Source: CAYNFT01 sp964396535
GTDB lineage: Bacteria; Chloroflexota; Dehalococcoidia; Dehalococcoidales; UBA2162
Direction of reading: 5' to 3'
Length of the DNA: 5,916 nt
Assembly (NCBI GenBank): GCA_964396535.1
Contig: CAYNFT010000109.1
Coordinates: 1-5,916 of the forward strand
Positions 1-5,916 of this stretch are shown in pieces. Position 1 is the first letter of the stretch. Every line of letters starts with the position of its first letter. Made by a program: the position numbers and the translations under genes. The notes below the pieces were generated by a model that saw nothing but the letters and a program-made list of their open reading frames with translations, searched no databases and had not been told where the DNA came from.

Positions 1-155
1 CTGAGATGAGCTGCTTACCCTCAGCACCCTGGTTTCCCCCTGCAGGGCTTGCACTATTTAATTCGATATGCTGCAACCTCCCCTTCTCCCCCAATATATC
101 CTGTTAAAAATATTTCCCAAGCTTTATGGTTAACTGTCTCCGGCAAAATAAAAAA

Positions 156-198
156 GGGCATCATCTACCACCAGATAATTCTTGCGGTTCTGATGCCC
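156..198 (-). terminator. Possible weak minus-strand terminator or inverted repeat
   Basis: GGGCATCA (156-163) is repeated inverted as TGATGCCC (191-198), with a 27-base loop. Read on the minus strand the stem is followed directly by a run of T (complement of the A run ending at 155), as in a Rho-independent terminator. The loop is long and the stem only 8 bp, and no minus-strand gene is recognised just to its right. It may therefore be a chance repeat or part of a degenerate element. Confidence 0.25.
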
Positions 199-244
199 AA
201 TAATTACACTCACTACTATCTTTCATCTATCAAAAATATAGATG

Positions 245-292
245 GGTTATCTGCTTTAGTGTAGTAAATTCAATTTTAATAATTAGATAACC
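245..292. repeat. Imperfect-context inverted repeat GGTTATCT / AGATAACC
   Basis: GGTTATCT (245-252) and its exact reverse complement AGATAACC (285-292) are separated by 32 AT-rich bases. The core GGTTATC occurs twice more as a direct repeat in the gap downstream of marR (1182-1188 and 1213-1219). There is no flanking duplication or transposase that would make these the ends of a mobile element. Function is unknown, and chance is a real possibility. Confidence 0.3.
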
Positions 293-529
293 TAAACAGG
301 TGAATTAAATACGGTCCTGTTCAGTCATACCCCTTCTATAGCTTGATTCAAAATACCATGTTGTCGTGAAATCGTATGCTATAGTCGTACACGATTAGTA
401 ATAACATATAATAGGGATTGATGTCAAGAATAACTAAGGGAACTAGCGCTTGCCCCTCCAGGAAAATGGAATAACTTTTAGAAATATTTGTATACTTATA
501 ATAGGGTGCAGGTATTCTATATTTAATGA

Positions 530-545
530 ATAGTATCACTATACT
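530..545 (+). promoter_or_regulatory. Candidate marR promoter -10 box inside a palindrome (possible autoregulatory operator)
   Basis: TATACT at 540-545 matches the sigma-70 -10 consensus at five of six bases. It lies within two overlapping short palindromes: ATAGT-ATC-ACTAT (530-542) and AGTAT-CACT-ATACT (532-545). The start codon is about 50 bases downstream, a normal leader length. No good -35 box is seen at 16-18 bases upstream, so the promoter call is weak. Perfect TATAAT hexamers at 407-412 and 497-502 are alternatives, also without convincing -35 boxes; both sit in the 10-mer TATAATAGGG, repeated exactly 90 bases apart. MarR proteins typically bind palindromes overlapping their own promoter, which is the reason for suggesting an operator here. 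Confidence 0.3.
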
Positions 546-580
546 TGTCCTCTCATCGTCATCAAATCTATAATCTAAAC

Positions 581-587
581 GGAGGTG
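581..587 (+). promoter_or_regulatory. Ribosome binding site that fixes the marR start
   Basis: GGAGGTG is a near-perfect Shine-Dalgarno, six bases before the ATG at 594. An in-frame GTG at 585 would add three residues (M-G-E) but overlaps this site, so the GTG cannot be the start if this sequence is the ribosome site. The ATG is chosen. Confidence 0.85.
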
Positions 588-593
588 GGTGAA

Positions 594-1100
594 ATGGCAG
601 AATCTAAAGATATAAGCTTCAGGCTATGGCAAATGGTCAGCAACGTCCGTCACCTAATATACAAAGCCAGGCAGAAGGAGCTTAACCGGTATGGTATTTC
701 GATGCCCAGTTCGGGAATCCTAGATGCGGTTTTAAGATTGGGTAAAAGAGCAACACCAACAGCAATATCACAACAATCATTCAGAGAACGCCATAGTATC
801 TCGGAACAGCTTTCAAGAATGGAGAAGGAAGGACTGATTAAAAAAGTAAAAGACCTGGAGAGGAAGAACCTGATACGCGTCGAAGTGACAGAGAAAGGAT
901 ACGAATTGTCCCAAAAGGCAGCGGAGCGAGAATCTATAGAGCATATCATGTCAGCATTGACCCGGGAAGAGCAACGGGAATTGTGGTCTCTTTTATCGAA
1001 GCTGCGAGAAAAGACGATGAAATATCTGGGTCTGGAAAATATTGAGCCTTATCCCCCATCAGACCCTGATGAACTGTTACCTACGGATATGACTGCCTGA
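594..1100 (+). CDS. MarR-family winged helix-turn-helix transcriptional regulator
   Basis: A 168-residue protein, a normal length for MarR dimeric regulators, which bind palindromic operators and are usually released by a small ligand. An N-terminal helix (about 6-33, including FRLWQMV and ARQKELNRYGIS) matches the dimerisation region. The winged helix follows at about 40-100: a helix-turn-helix with recognition helix near 67-80 (HSISEQLSRMEKEGL), then the wing, where DLERK (87-91) stands in place of the usual D-x-R-D/R motif and leads into VTEKG (98-102). C-terminal helices (about 111-145) complete the dimer interface. The tail (148-168) is proline-rich and acidic, and probably disordered. 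The closest remembered relatives are MarR proteins of Dehalococcoides, some of which sit beside reductive dehalogenase genes, but no such gene is in this window. It is transcribed alone and converges on the kinase gene. Ligand and targets are unknown; autoregulation is an inference. Confidence 0.92.
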   Translation: MAESKDISFRLWQMVSNVRHLIYKARQKELNRYGISMPSSGILDAVLRLGKRATPTAISQQSFRERHSISEQLSRMEKEGLIKKVKDLERKNLIRVEVTEKGYELSQKAAERESIEHIMSALTREEQRELWSLLSKLREKTMKYLGLENIEPYPPSDPDELLPTDMTA

Positions 1101-1290
1101 TTAATTGGACCAACCGGCTGATTACTCAGTGAAGGGAGGGGAGAGCAATCCAAAACGGCCTGCCAGATAGCCAAGAGAACTGGTTATCAGTAATACCCAG
1201 CCCTCTAAGTTTGGTTATCCATTCGGAGTTTTAGTGCAATGGGTAAACGCTCTGGACACTTGCAGGCTTTTTGTTATCTTTGGTGGGAAC

Positions 1291-4200
1291 CTACGCCCCC
1301 AGTATCTCTTTGTGGCGGAGGGCCCGCTCCAATGATGGCTGCATTTTCATCTCGCGGAATTCTTTGATGGCGAAGTCCAGGTGCTCAAGGGCTTCTTTCT
1401 TCTCGTCAGGGTAATGCTCCAGCAGCAGCTCGGCAAGCTGGAGCCGGGTGAGGGCAAGCTCGGGACGGAATTTCATCTCGGTGGCAACTCTCAGCGATTC
1501 TTTATAGTGCTCGCGGGCTTCATCATACCTCTCCAGGAGAGCCGCCGCCCCGCCCAGGTGGCGGGCTACACAGGTTGTCCACCAGTAACCTGTCGTGGCG
1601 AGAGTATTGTCTTTAAACCGCTCAAGCAGCAGTTCGGCCGCCTTGCGGTGCCCTACCAGCACAGCTGCCTCTAGGTAGGGGATATCCAGCCAGGCGTGGG
1701 TCAGGTCATCCCTGGAGGTAATATCAGGACGTCTTTCCAGCATTCGTTCCAGCCTTTCGTTCACTTCATCTTTACGTCCCTGGTGAGCCAGGTAAAGAGG
1801 GACATAGCGGAATGAGGGCGTGCTCATCTGCTCCTCTACAACCCTCCAGAGGGGTCTGTCACGGTACTCGCCGGTATTCCCCAGGCAAAGGACAGGTCTA
1901 AGTCCGGCAAACATAACATCACTAAAATTAAATGCCTGTACATCGGTCTCCTGGACAAGTGCTATCAAGCGTTCGAGTATCTCCACGGCTTGCTCCAGGT
2001 TCCCATCCAGAAAAGCCACCGAAGCATCGAGAGCCATTGATATTGCCACATTGTTAACTTGCCCGGTGCGGGAAGCCCTGTCCTTAACGACCCGGGACAT
2101 CTCTTCCATTTGTCGCCGCTTCCCGCAGGTAAGAAAGGCGTTAAAGGCATTTTTGGTACCAGTATCAATTCCTGTTACATACATTGATGCCAGTTCTTCG
2201 GCTATCTGTAACGCTTCCCCGGCAGACCATGGCGTAATTCCGAATAATGATAACCATGCATTTGTCCACAGCATTAGCTGTGTATCACCATAAGTTTTAG
2301 CCTGTTCCCGGGCTTGCCTGAGAAGTGGGACTCCCTCTGCATTGGAACCTCTCAAACAGCTTCTAATGCCTTTCATATTATCTGCATAGGCATGCTCCAG
2401 GGTGCCCGGTTCGGCGTAGCGCTCGGCGGTTTCCAGCCATTGTGCTCCCTCAGGCCCTGCTATTGCTGCTACAGTACCTGAGGAAGATATTGAATAAAAA
2501 GCCAGATAGCATGCCCTGGCAATACGTTTTTTATCACCGATGCTTTCAGCCAGGGATAACGCTGCTGGAGATTCTACATCGAGGGAATGGCTTGGCTCTC
2601 CCCCCCACATCCGTGCCTCACCAAGGGCAAGGAGCAGGTCGCATACCTTTCCTTTGTCTTCGGGGTCCAGCACGTCCTGTACTTTAATAGCCTGTTCAAG
2701 GAGACGTGCTGCTTCTCCATAATCGTAGACATCGCTGGCGCGCTGTGCCGCCATCTCCCCGTAGCTGACCGCCTTACCCAGGTCACTGAGTTCCGGGGAG
2801 TAAGAGAAATGCTCGGCAAGCTCGGCGGCATGTTCCTGGAGACGGGTGGCATATACCACCTCCAGAGCCTGCGCCACCTGCCGGTGCAGGCGGATACGCC
2901 GCGGGGCGATAATCTCCTCGTAAAGCGTCTGGCGGAAGAAGGCATGAGCGAAGCGGTAGGTCACCGCCGCCCCCACGGCGGAGCGCTCCTCGACAACTGC
3001 GGCTCCCCTGGCTTCCTCCAGGGCAGCAAACACCTCTTCCTCGGTTGAGCCGGCAACCCTCTCCAAGACGTCAAGCCGGAACTCCCTGCCGACGACGGCA
3101 GCGATAGACAGCAGGCGGTTGCACTCCTGGCTCAGGCTTGACAGACGCTTGCCGATGACATCTCGCAGACCCTCGGGGATGCTCATCTCAAGGGGTGTCT
3201 GACCGGTAGCCTGCCACCGTCCGCCTGCCCTGACGAGCAGCTTCTGCTCGGCAAGATAGCGTACCACTTCCTGTACAAAGAGAGGGTTTCCTTCCGTCTG
3301 GCGGTGCACCGCATCGGCCAGTCCCAGGGGAACATCCTGTCCGGTGATACTGGCTAGCATACGCCTGACCTCATCCGCATTCAGTCCACGTAACAGGACA
3401 CGCCCGTATGTGGAAACGCGCCTCAGCTCAGCCAGCGCCGCCGATAACGGGTGGGTGCGGTCTACCTCGAAATCCCGGTATGTCCCGACAACCAAGAGCC
3501 TTGTCCTCTCAAGGTTGCGTGAGACATAGGTAAGCATCTCCAGGGTGCCCTTGTCGGCATCGTGCAGGTCCTCCAGGATAACCAGCATCGGTTTTACCTT
3601 AGCAGCATTGGCTAAGAAACTGGTAACCGCCTGCATCAAGCGGTAGCGTTCCTCCTCGGGATTCTCGGCGGTTCGCGGTTTTACCTTTAGCTTTTCCCTG
3701 ATTTCCGATACAATCCGGGCTACATCGGTAGCGCCGGAACCAAGCTCTTTTCTCAAATCTTCAACATCTCTATCCAGTACATAAGACCGCATCGCCTCGA
3801 CAAAAGCGAGATATGGTAAAGAAAGCGACCCTTCCTCGTAGCAGTGACCGACCAGTGTCTTACCACCGCGTAAAGTTACATAGGTGGATAGCTGCTCACA
3901 GATGGCAGTCTTGCCGATACCCGGCTCTCCCACCACCATCATCAAGGCTCCCTGCCCGGATATAGCTCCGTCAAAGGCTGATTGTAATTGCTTCAATTCA
4001 GGTTCCCTGCCGACAAATACTCTGCGGTAGAGAGGATTCTCTGTTGGTGTTGTTGTTTCTGCTGATGGTTCTGTCTTTGCTGTACCGGCTTCTATTGACT
4101 CAAATGCCTGTAAGACATCTTTTACAGAAGCAGGGCGTTTCTTCGGGTCTTTTTCAAGTAATAGCAAAATGAGGACTTCCAGTGCCGGAGGCAGGTCAGC

Positions 4201-4815
4201 CCGGTGCCAGGTGGGGGATACCGGCGGCGTGTTGATATGCTGCCCGATAATGGCAACCGAGTCATCGCCTACAAACGGAGGTCTGCCGGTAACCATCTCG
4301 TAGAGCATTGCTCCTAAAGAGTAGAGGTCAGCCTTGTTTGAAACCTCACCGCCCATTGCCTGCTCCGGCGGCATGTAGGACACCGTGCCTACCATCATCC
4401 CTTCCTGGGTCAGGCGGGAGATATCGGCTACCATTGCCAGGCCGAAGTCACCTATCCGGGCCGAGCCGTCGGCAGTCAGCCAGACATTGCCCGGCTTCAG
4501 GTCGCGGTGAATGATTCCCTTCGAGTGAGCGAAATCAAGACCGTTGCAGACACACTTTGCGATGCTGATAATTTGCTCAAGGGGCAGCCTGTGCTCAGGC
4601 GCCTTTTCAATAAGCCCCTCGACATCACCGCCGGACATAAGCGGGAGAACGATATAAGGTTGGCCTTCATGCTCTCCCATATCGTGGATGGTAACGATGT
4701 TAGGGTGGTCGCCAAGCTTCCCCATCGCCTGGGCTTCGCGGGTGACGCGCTTTCGGGCATCTTCATCTAAATTCTCGGTCTTTATCAGGGCGAAGGCAAC
4801 ATCGCGGTCGAGCAC
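1291..4815 (-). CDS. Ser/Thr protein kinase - STAND/AAA ATPase - TPR fusion, N-terminally shortened
   Basis: This 1174-residue cytoplasmic signalling protein has no membrane segment or signal peptide that I can see. The kinase domain spans about 1-240: putative ATP lysine K12 (FALIK), helix-C glutamate E27, catalytic loop HRDLKPGN (103-110, D105), DFG (123-125), PPE (149-151) in place of APE, and subdomain IX D163. A Thr/Pro-rich linker (about 243-262) leads to an ATPase of the MalT/AfsR-like STAND or 'predicted ATPase' type: FVGRE (267-271), Walker A GEPGIGKT (296-303), Walker B LVILEDLHDAD (411-421), GTYRD (444-448) and GNPLFVQEV (509-517). The rest is helical and TPR-like, clearest at about 1095-1174. 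No DNA-binding domain is visible, so output may be by phosphorylation. GTG 4815 is the first usual start after an in-frame TAG (4852-4854). No Shine-Dalgarno stands at a proper distance, and the glycine-rich loop is missing from the product, so the kinase may be impaired. The next in-frame ATG (residue 31) would lose K12 and E27. Confidence 0.88.
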   Translation of the reverse strand: MLDRDVAFALIKTENLDEDARKRVTREAQAMGKLGDHPNIVTIHDMGEHEGQPYIVLPLMSGGDVEGLIEKAPEHRLPLEQIISIAKCVCNGLDFAHSKGIIHRDLKPGNVWLTADGSARIGDFGLAMVADISRLTQEGMMVGTVSYMPPEQAMGGEVSNKADLYSLGAMLYEMVTGRPPFVGDDSVAIIGQHINTPPVSPTWHRADLPPALEVLILLLLEKDPKKRPASVKDVLQAFESIEAGTAKTEPSAETTTPTENPLYRRVFVGREPELKQLQSAFDGAISGQGALMMVVGEPGIGKTAICEQLSTYVTLRGGKTLVGHCYEEGSLSLPYLAFVEAMRSYVLDRDVEDLRKELGSGATDVARIVSEIREKLKVKPRTAENPEEERYRLMQAVTSFLANAAKVKPMLVILEDLHDADKGTLEMLTYVSRNLERTRLLVVGTYRDFEVDRTHPLSAALAELRRVSTYGRVLLRGLNADEVRRMLASITGQDVPLGLADAVHRQTEGNPLFVQEVVRYLAEQKLLVRAGGRWQATGQTPLEMSIPEGLRDVIGKRLSSLSQECNRLLSIAAVVGREFRLDVLERVAGSTEEEVFAALEEARGAAVVEERSAVGAAVTYRFAHAFFRQTLYEEIIAPRRIRLHRQVAQALEVVYATRLQEHAAELAEHFSYSPELSDLGKAVSYGEMAAQRASDVYDYGEAARLLEQAIKVQDVLDPEDKGKVCDLLLALGEARMWGGEPSHSLDVESPAALSLAESIGDKKRIARACYLAFYSISSSGTVAAIAGPEGAQWLETAERYAEPGTLEHAYADNMKGIRSCLRGSNAEGVPLLRQAREQAKTYGDTQLMLWTNAWLSLFGITPWSAGEALQIAEELASMYVTGIDTGTKNAFNAFLTCGKRRQMEEMSRVVKDRASRTGQVNNVAISMALDASVAFLDGNLEQAVEILERLIALVQETDVQAFNFSDVMFAGLRPVLCLGNTGEYRDRPLWRVVEEQMSTPSFRYVPLYLAHQGRKDEVNERLERMLERRPDITSRDDLTHAWLDIPYLEAAVLVGHRKAAELLLERFKDNTLATTGYWWTTCVARHLGGAAALLERYDEAREHYKESLRVATEMKFRPELALTRLQLAELLLEHYPDEKKEALEHLDFAIKEFREMKMQPSLERALRHKEILGA

Positions 4816-4851
4816 CGTATCATGGGTAAGGTAGACCTTCTTCTCACCGCC
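4816..4851 (-). pseudogene. Untranslated remnant of the kinase glycine-rich loop
   Basis: Between the in-frame TAG (4854-4852) and the chosen GTG start, twelve codons read GGEKKVYLTHDT in the kinase frame. This runs straight into LDRDVAFALIK and matches the end of the glycine-rich loop and strand beta-2 as I recall them in this family (GEGG-K-K-VYL-HDT-LDRDVA). The homologous sequence thus continues upstream of any usable start codon and ends abruptly at the TAG. Bases just beyond (about 4855-4900) give no kinase-like translation in any minus frame. The simplest reading is that the first 15-40 codons of the ancestral gene were lost or replaced. Confidence 0.6.
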
Positions 4852-4858
4852 CTAATAA

Positions 4859-4885
4859 ATAATATCTCTATTCTTTTATTGACAA
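4859..4885 (-). promoter_or_regulatory. Possible minus-strand promoter for the kinase gene
   Basis: On the minus strand, TTGTCA (4885-4880, five of six matches to the -35 consensus) is followed after 15 bases by TATTAT (4864-4859, five of six matches to the -10 consensus). The spacer is two bases short of ideal. Transcription would begin near 4852, at the point where kinase homology begins, about 35 bases before the GTG. The -35 box overlaps the plus-strand TTGACA, so the two promoters would compete for polymerase. Confidence 0.35.
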
Positions 4886-4908
4886 ATACCCAGTAATCAG
4901 ATTACACT
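4879..4908 (+). promoter_or_regulatory. Sigma-70-type promoter of the URO-D-like gene
   Basis: A perfect -35 box TTGACA (4879-4884) is separated by 18 bases from TACACT (4903-4908), which matches the -10 consensus at four of six positions. Initiation would fall near 4915, giving a leader of about 45-50 bases before the ATG at 4962. This is the best promoter in the window. Its -10 region overlaps the palindrome at 4893-4905, which suggests repression. Confidence 0.65.
4893..4905. promoter_or_regulatory. 13-bp palindromic operator candidate
   Basis: GTAATC-A-GATTAC is a perfect inverted repeat with 6-bp arms and a one-base centre. It fills the second half of the promoter spacer and enters the -10 box of the URO-D-like gene, and lies just upstream of the possible divergent promoter. 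This is the expected place for a dimeric repressor. No second exact copy was noticed near marR, so the binding protein is unknown. Confidence 0.5.
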
Positions 4909-4945
4909 CAAGTCCTGTTCGTGAATTTCGCTGGATGTTAATCGG

Positions 4946-4953
4946 AAAGGAGG
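4946..4953 (+). promoter_or_regulatory. Ribosome binding site of the URO-D-like gene
   Basis: AAAGGAGG is a near-complete Shine-Dalgarno eight bases before ATG 4962. It supports that start although conserved URO-D homology begins only about 38 residues further on. Confidence 0.85.
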
Positions 4954-4961
4954 ATTGAATA

Positions 4962-5916
4962 ATGGCTACCCATGCTGCTACAGAGGAGAGTTACCGGGAA
5001 CACCTTAAAAGGCTAAGGGAGGGTATCGAGAGGAAACATAGTAAATCCATAGAACAGATTTACGAGGAAAGACAAAAGAGACTCTGGGATGCTATCGAGA
5101 TGAAGCAGCCTGACAGAGTGCCGGTCATTCTCGGCGGAACCTATTTCGCTGCCAAGTATGCTGGACTGCCCTACTCCAGCGCCTATTATGACCCGATTTC
5201 CTGGAAGACAGCTTACACTCAGATGATAGCGGATTTTGAACCCGATACCTGGGGTACTACAGCCGCCAGTTCGGGGCTCGTACTCGATGCTCTGGAAGCA
5301 AAGAATACACTATGGCCTGGCGGGACGCTTCCCCCTGATGTTCCACAGCAGAACCTTGACGGAGAATACATGAAAGAGGAAGAATACGACCTTTTTCTTG
5401 ACGATACCACTGATTTTCTTTTACGCTGCTATCTACCTCGTGTGTATGGTGCTTTGGCACCCCTTTCCAGGCTTCCTTCTCTGGGTGACAGGTTCATGGG
5501 GCTGCAGGCTATTACCGTCCTCTTTAACACACCGGATTTTAACAAAGCTGGCCAGGCTCTATCAAAAGCGGGAAAAGCGCAAAAAGAATGGAGCCAGGCT
5601 ATGGCTAAATTTAGCGAAGATATGGAATCCCTGGGCTTTCCGCCGTTGTCGGGACGTGGTGGTTTCTACGGGGGTCCAGCCTTCGACCAGATGGCAAACG
5701 CTTACCGGGGTTGGAAAGGTATTATCAAAGATATGTATCGGCGTCCCGAAAAGCTCATCGCTGCCCTCGAAAAGATTAACATGAGGCAGATAGCCAGGGC
5801 AACTCCGGCTGACACCACGAAGCCAGGACCTAAGCTGGGAGGTGGTGGCGCAATTCATAGAGGCTCCGACGACTTCTTGTCCAAGCAGCAGTGGGAGAAA
5901 TTCTACTGGCCTACCT
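4962..5916 (+). CDS. Uroporphyrinogen decarboxylase-superfamily protein (corrinoid methyltransferase-like), 3' end cut by the window
   Basis: The reading frame is open from ATG 4962 to the window edge (318 complete codons, no stop), so the C-terminus is missing. Residues 40-55 (RLWDAIEMKQPDRVPV) match the opening of the URO-D TIM barrel, where related proteins read approximately R-x-x-A-x-x-x-x-x-P-D-R-V-P. Further family-like stretches are DPISWKTAYTQMIADFEPD (77-95), a glycine-rich segment near 233-242 and HRGSDDFLSKQQWEKFYWP (299-317), equivalent to the GGDD-FMSPE-F-EFYWP segment of such proteins. The superfamily includes haem-pathway HemE and methylcobamide:CoM methyltransferases (MtaA, MtbA, CmuA). 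The motifs and anaerobic context suggest the methyltransferase-like branch, acting on a corrinoid or unknown methyl carrier. The zinc-binding His/Cys motif of that branch would lie beyond the edge, so catalysis cannot be judged. Residues 8-40 form a highly charged predicted helix not usual at the start of the family. It is transcribed divergently from the kinase gene. Confidence 0.85.
   Translation, partial: MATHAATEESYREHLKRLREGIERKHSKSIEQIYEERQKRLWDAIEMKQPDRVPVILGGTYFAAKYAGLPYSSAYYDPISWKTAYTQMIADFEPDTWGTTAASSGLVLDALEAKNTLWPGGTLPPDVPQQNLDGEYMKEEEYDLFLDDTTDFLLRCYLPRVYGALAPLSRLPSLGDRFMGLQAITVLFNTPDFNKAGQALSKAGKAQKEWSQAMAKFSEDMESLGFPPLSGRGGFYGGPAFDQMANAYRGWKGIIKDMYRRPEKLIAALEKINMRQIARATPADTTKPGPKLGGGGAIHRGSDDFLSKQQWEKFYWPT

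Larger units (their letters stand above)
1..593. other. Non-coding, mostly AT-rich region upstream of marR
   Basis: No gene can be supported here. The first 90 or so bases are richer in G and C and may be the edge of a neighbouring gene. A minus-strand frame is open from about 101 to the left edge, with a possible TTG start at 94-92, but it is too short to identify. A plus-strand frame open from the left edge stops at 105-107. From about 90 to 580 the sequence is AT-rich with many stops. The short open frames seen there (about 60-70 codons) have low-complexity, tyrosine- and isoleucine-rich translations with no ribosome site. The region holds two 8-bp inverted repeats, a weak hairpin at 24-52 around the palindrome CCCTGCAGGG (38-47), and -10-like hexamers at 407-412, 497-502 and 540-545. 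It is probably the control region of marR plus unassigned spacer. Confidence 0.6.

Noticed and set aside
38..47. Palindrome CCCTGCAGGG with a flanking hairpin at 24-52
   Set aside because: There is no T run, and no neighbouring gene end is identified. A ten-base palindrome alone is not enough to call a terminator or operator.
49..264. 71-codon plus-strand open frame from a TTG
   Set aside because: It has no ribosome site and a low-complexity translation, lies in AT-rich DNA and has no recognisable family. It also spans the inverted repeat at 156-198.
348..539. 63-codon minus-strand open frame
   Set aside because: Its Tyr/Ile-rich translation is typical of AT-rich non-coding DNA. It has no start signal and overlaps the likely marR control region.
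1231..1276. Possible plus-strand terminator after marR (AGTG/CACT or TGCAA/TTGCA pairing followed by GCTTTTTG)
   Set aside because: The stems are only four to five bases with loops of about 20, and the T run is short and not directly next to the stem.
1820..2293. 157-codon plus-strand open frame, and other plus-strand frames within 1381-4770
   Set aside because: They are antisense to the kinase-ATPase-TPR gene, whose frame carries clear motifs. The antisense translations are serine-, proline- and arginine-rich shadows without family features.
5398..5784. 128-codon plus-strand open frame and the minus-strand frames at 5219-5460 and 5562-5858
   Set aside because: They lie inside the URO-D-like gene in other frames. 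The true frame is continuous from 4962 to the edge and shows family motifs.
1..5916. CRISPR array, tRNA/rRNA genes, insertion sequence or defence system
   Set aside because: There are no regularly spaced repeats, no cloverleaf-like segment, no transposase or integrase, and no nuclease or other effector beyond the signalling protein described.

Overview
The window looks like chromosomal DNA of an anaerobic Chloroflexota bacterium, most likely Dehalococcoidia or a near relative. This rests on remembered family resemblance, not on a search. The MarR protein resembles the MarR regulators common in Dehalococcoides-type genomes. The kinase-ATPase-TPR protein is of a type I associate with Chloroflexota. 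The URO-D/corrinoid-methyltransferase-like protein belongs to a group that is often present in many copies in Dehalococcoidia and other anaerobes.

Layout: positions 1-593 hold no gene I can support. Most of it (from about 90 on) is visibly AT-rich, with short inverted repeats and several -10-like hexamers. A MarR-family regulator (594-1100, +) follows, with a clear Shine-Dalgarno that fixes its start at the ATG. After a 190-base convergent gap comes a very large minus-strand gene (1291-4815) for a Ser/Thr protein kinase fused to a STAND/AAA-type ATPase and a long TPR-like helical region. About 146 bases of divergent control region follow. The last gene (4962 to the right edge, +, incomplete) encodes a uroporphyrinogen-decarboxylase-superfamily protein, probably a corrinoid-dependent methyltransferase-type enzyme rather than a haem enzyme. 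It has no stop inside the window.

Two points deserve attention. First, the kinase has lost its N-terminus: an in-frame TAG lies directly before codons that still encode the end of the glycine-rich loop, and the DNA before that TAG has no kinase-like coding sense. The other kinase motifs, the ATPase motifs and the TPR region are intact over 1174 codons. Second, the divergent region holds a consensus-like sigma-70 promoter for the URO-D gene with a perfect 13-bp palindrome between and overlapping its elements, plus a possible opposing promoter whose -35 box overlaps the first. A regulator bound there could control both genes. Whether the nearby MarR protein is that regulator cannot be told from the sequence. 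I see no CRISPR array, tRNA, rRNA, transposase or recognisable defence system.
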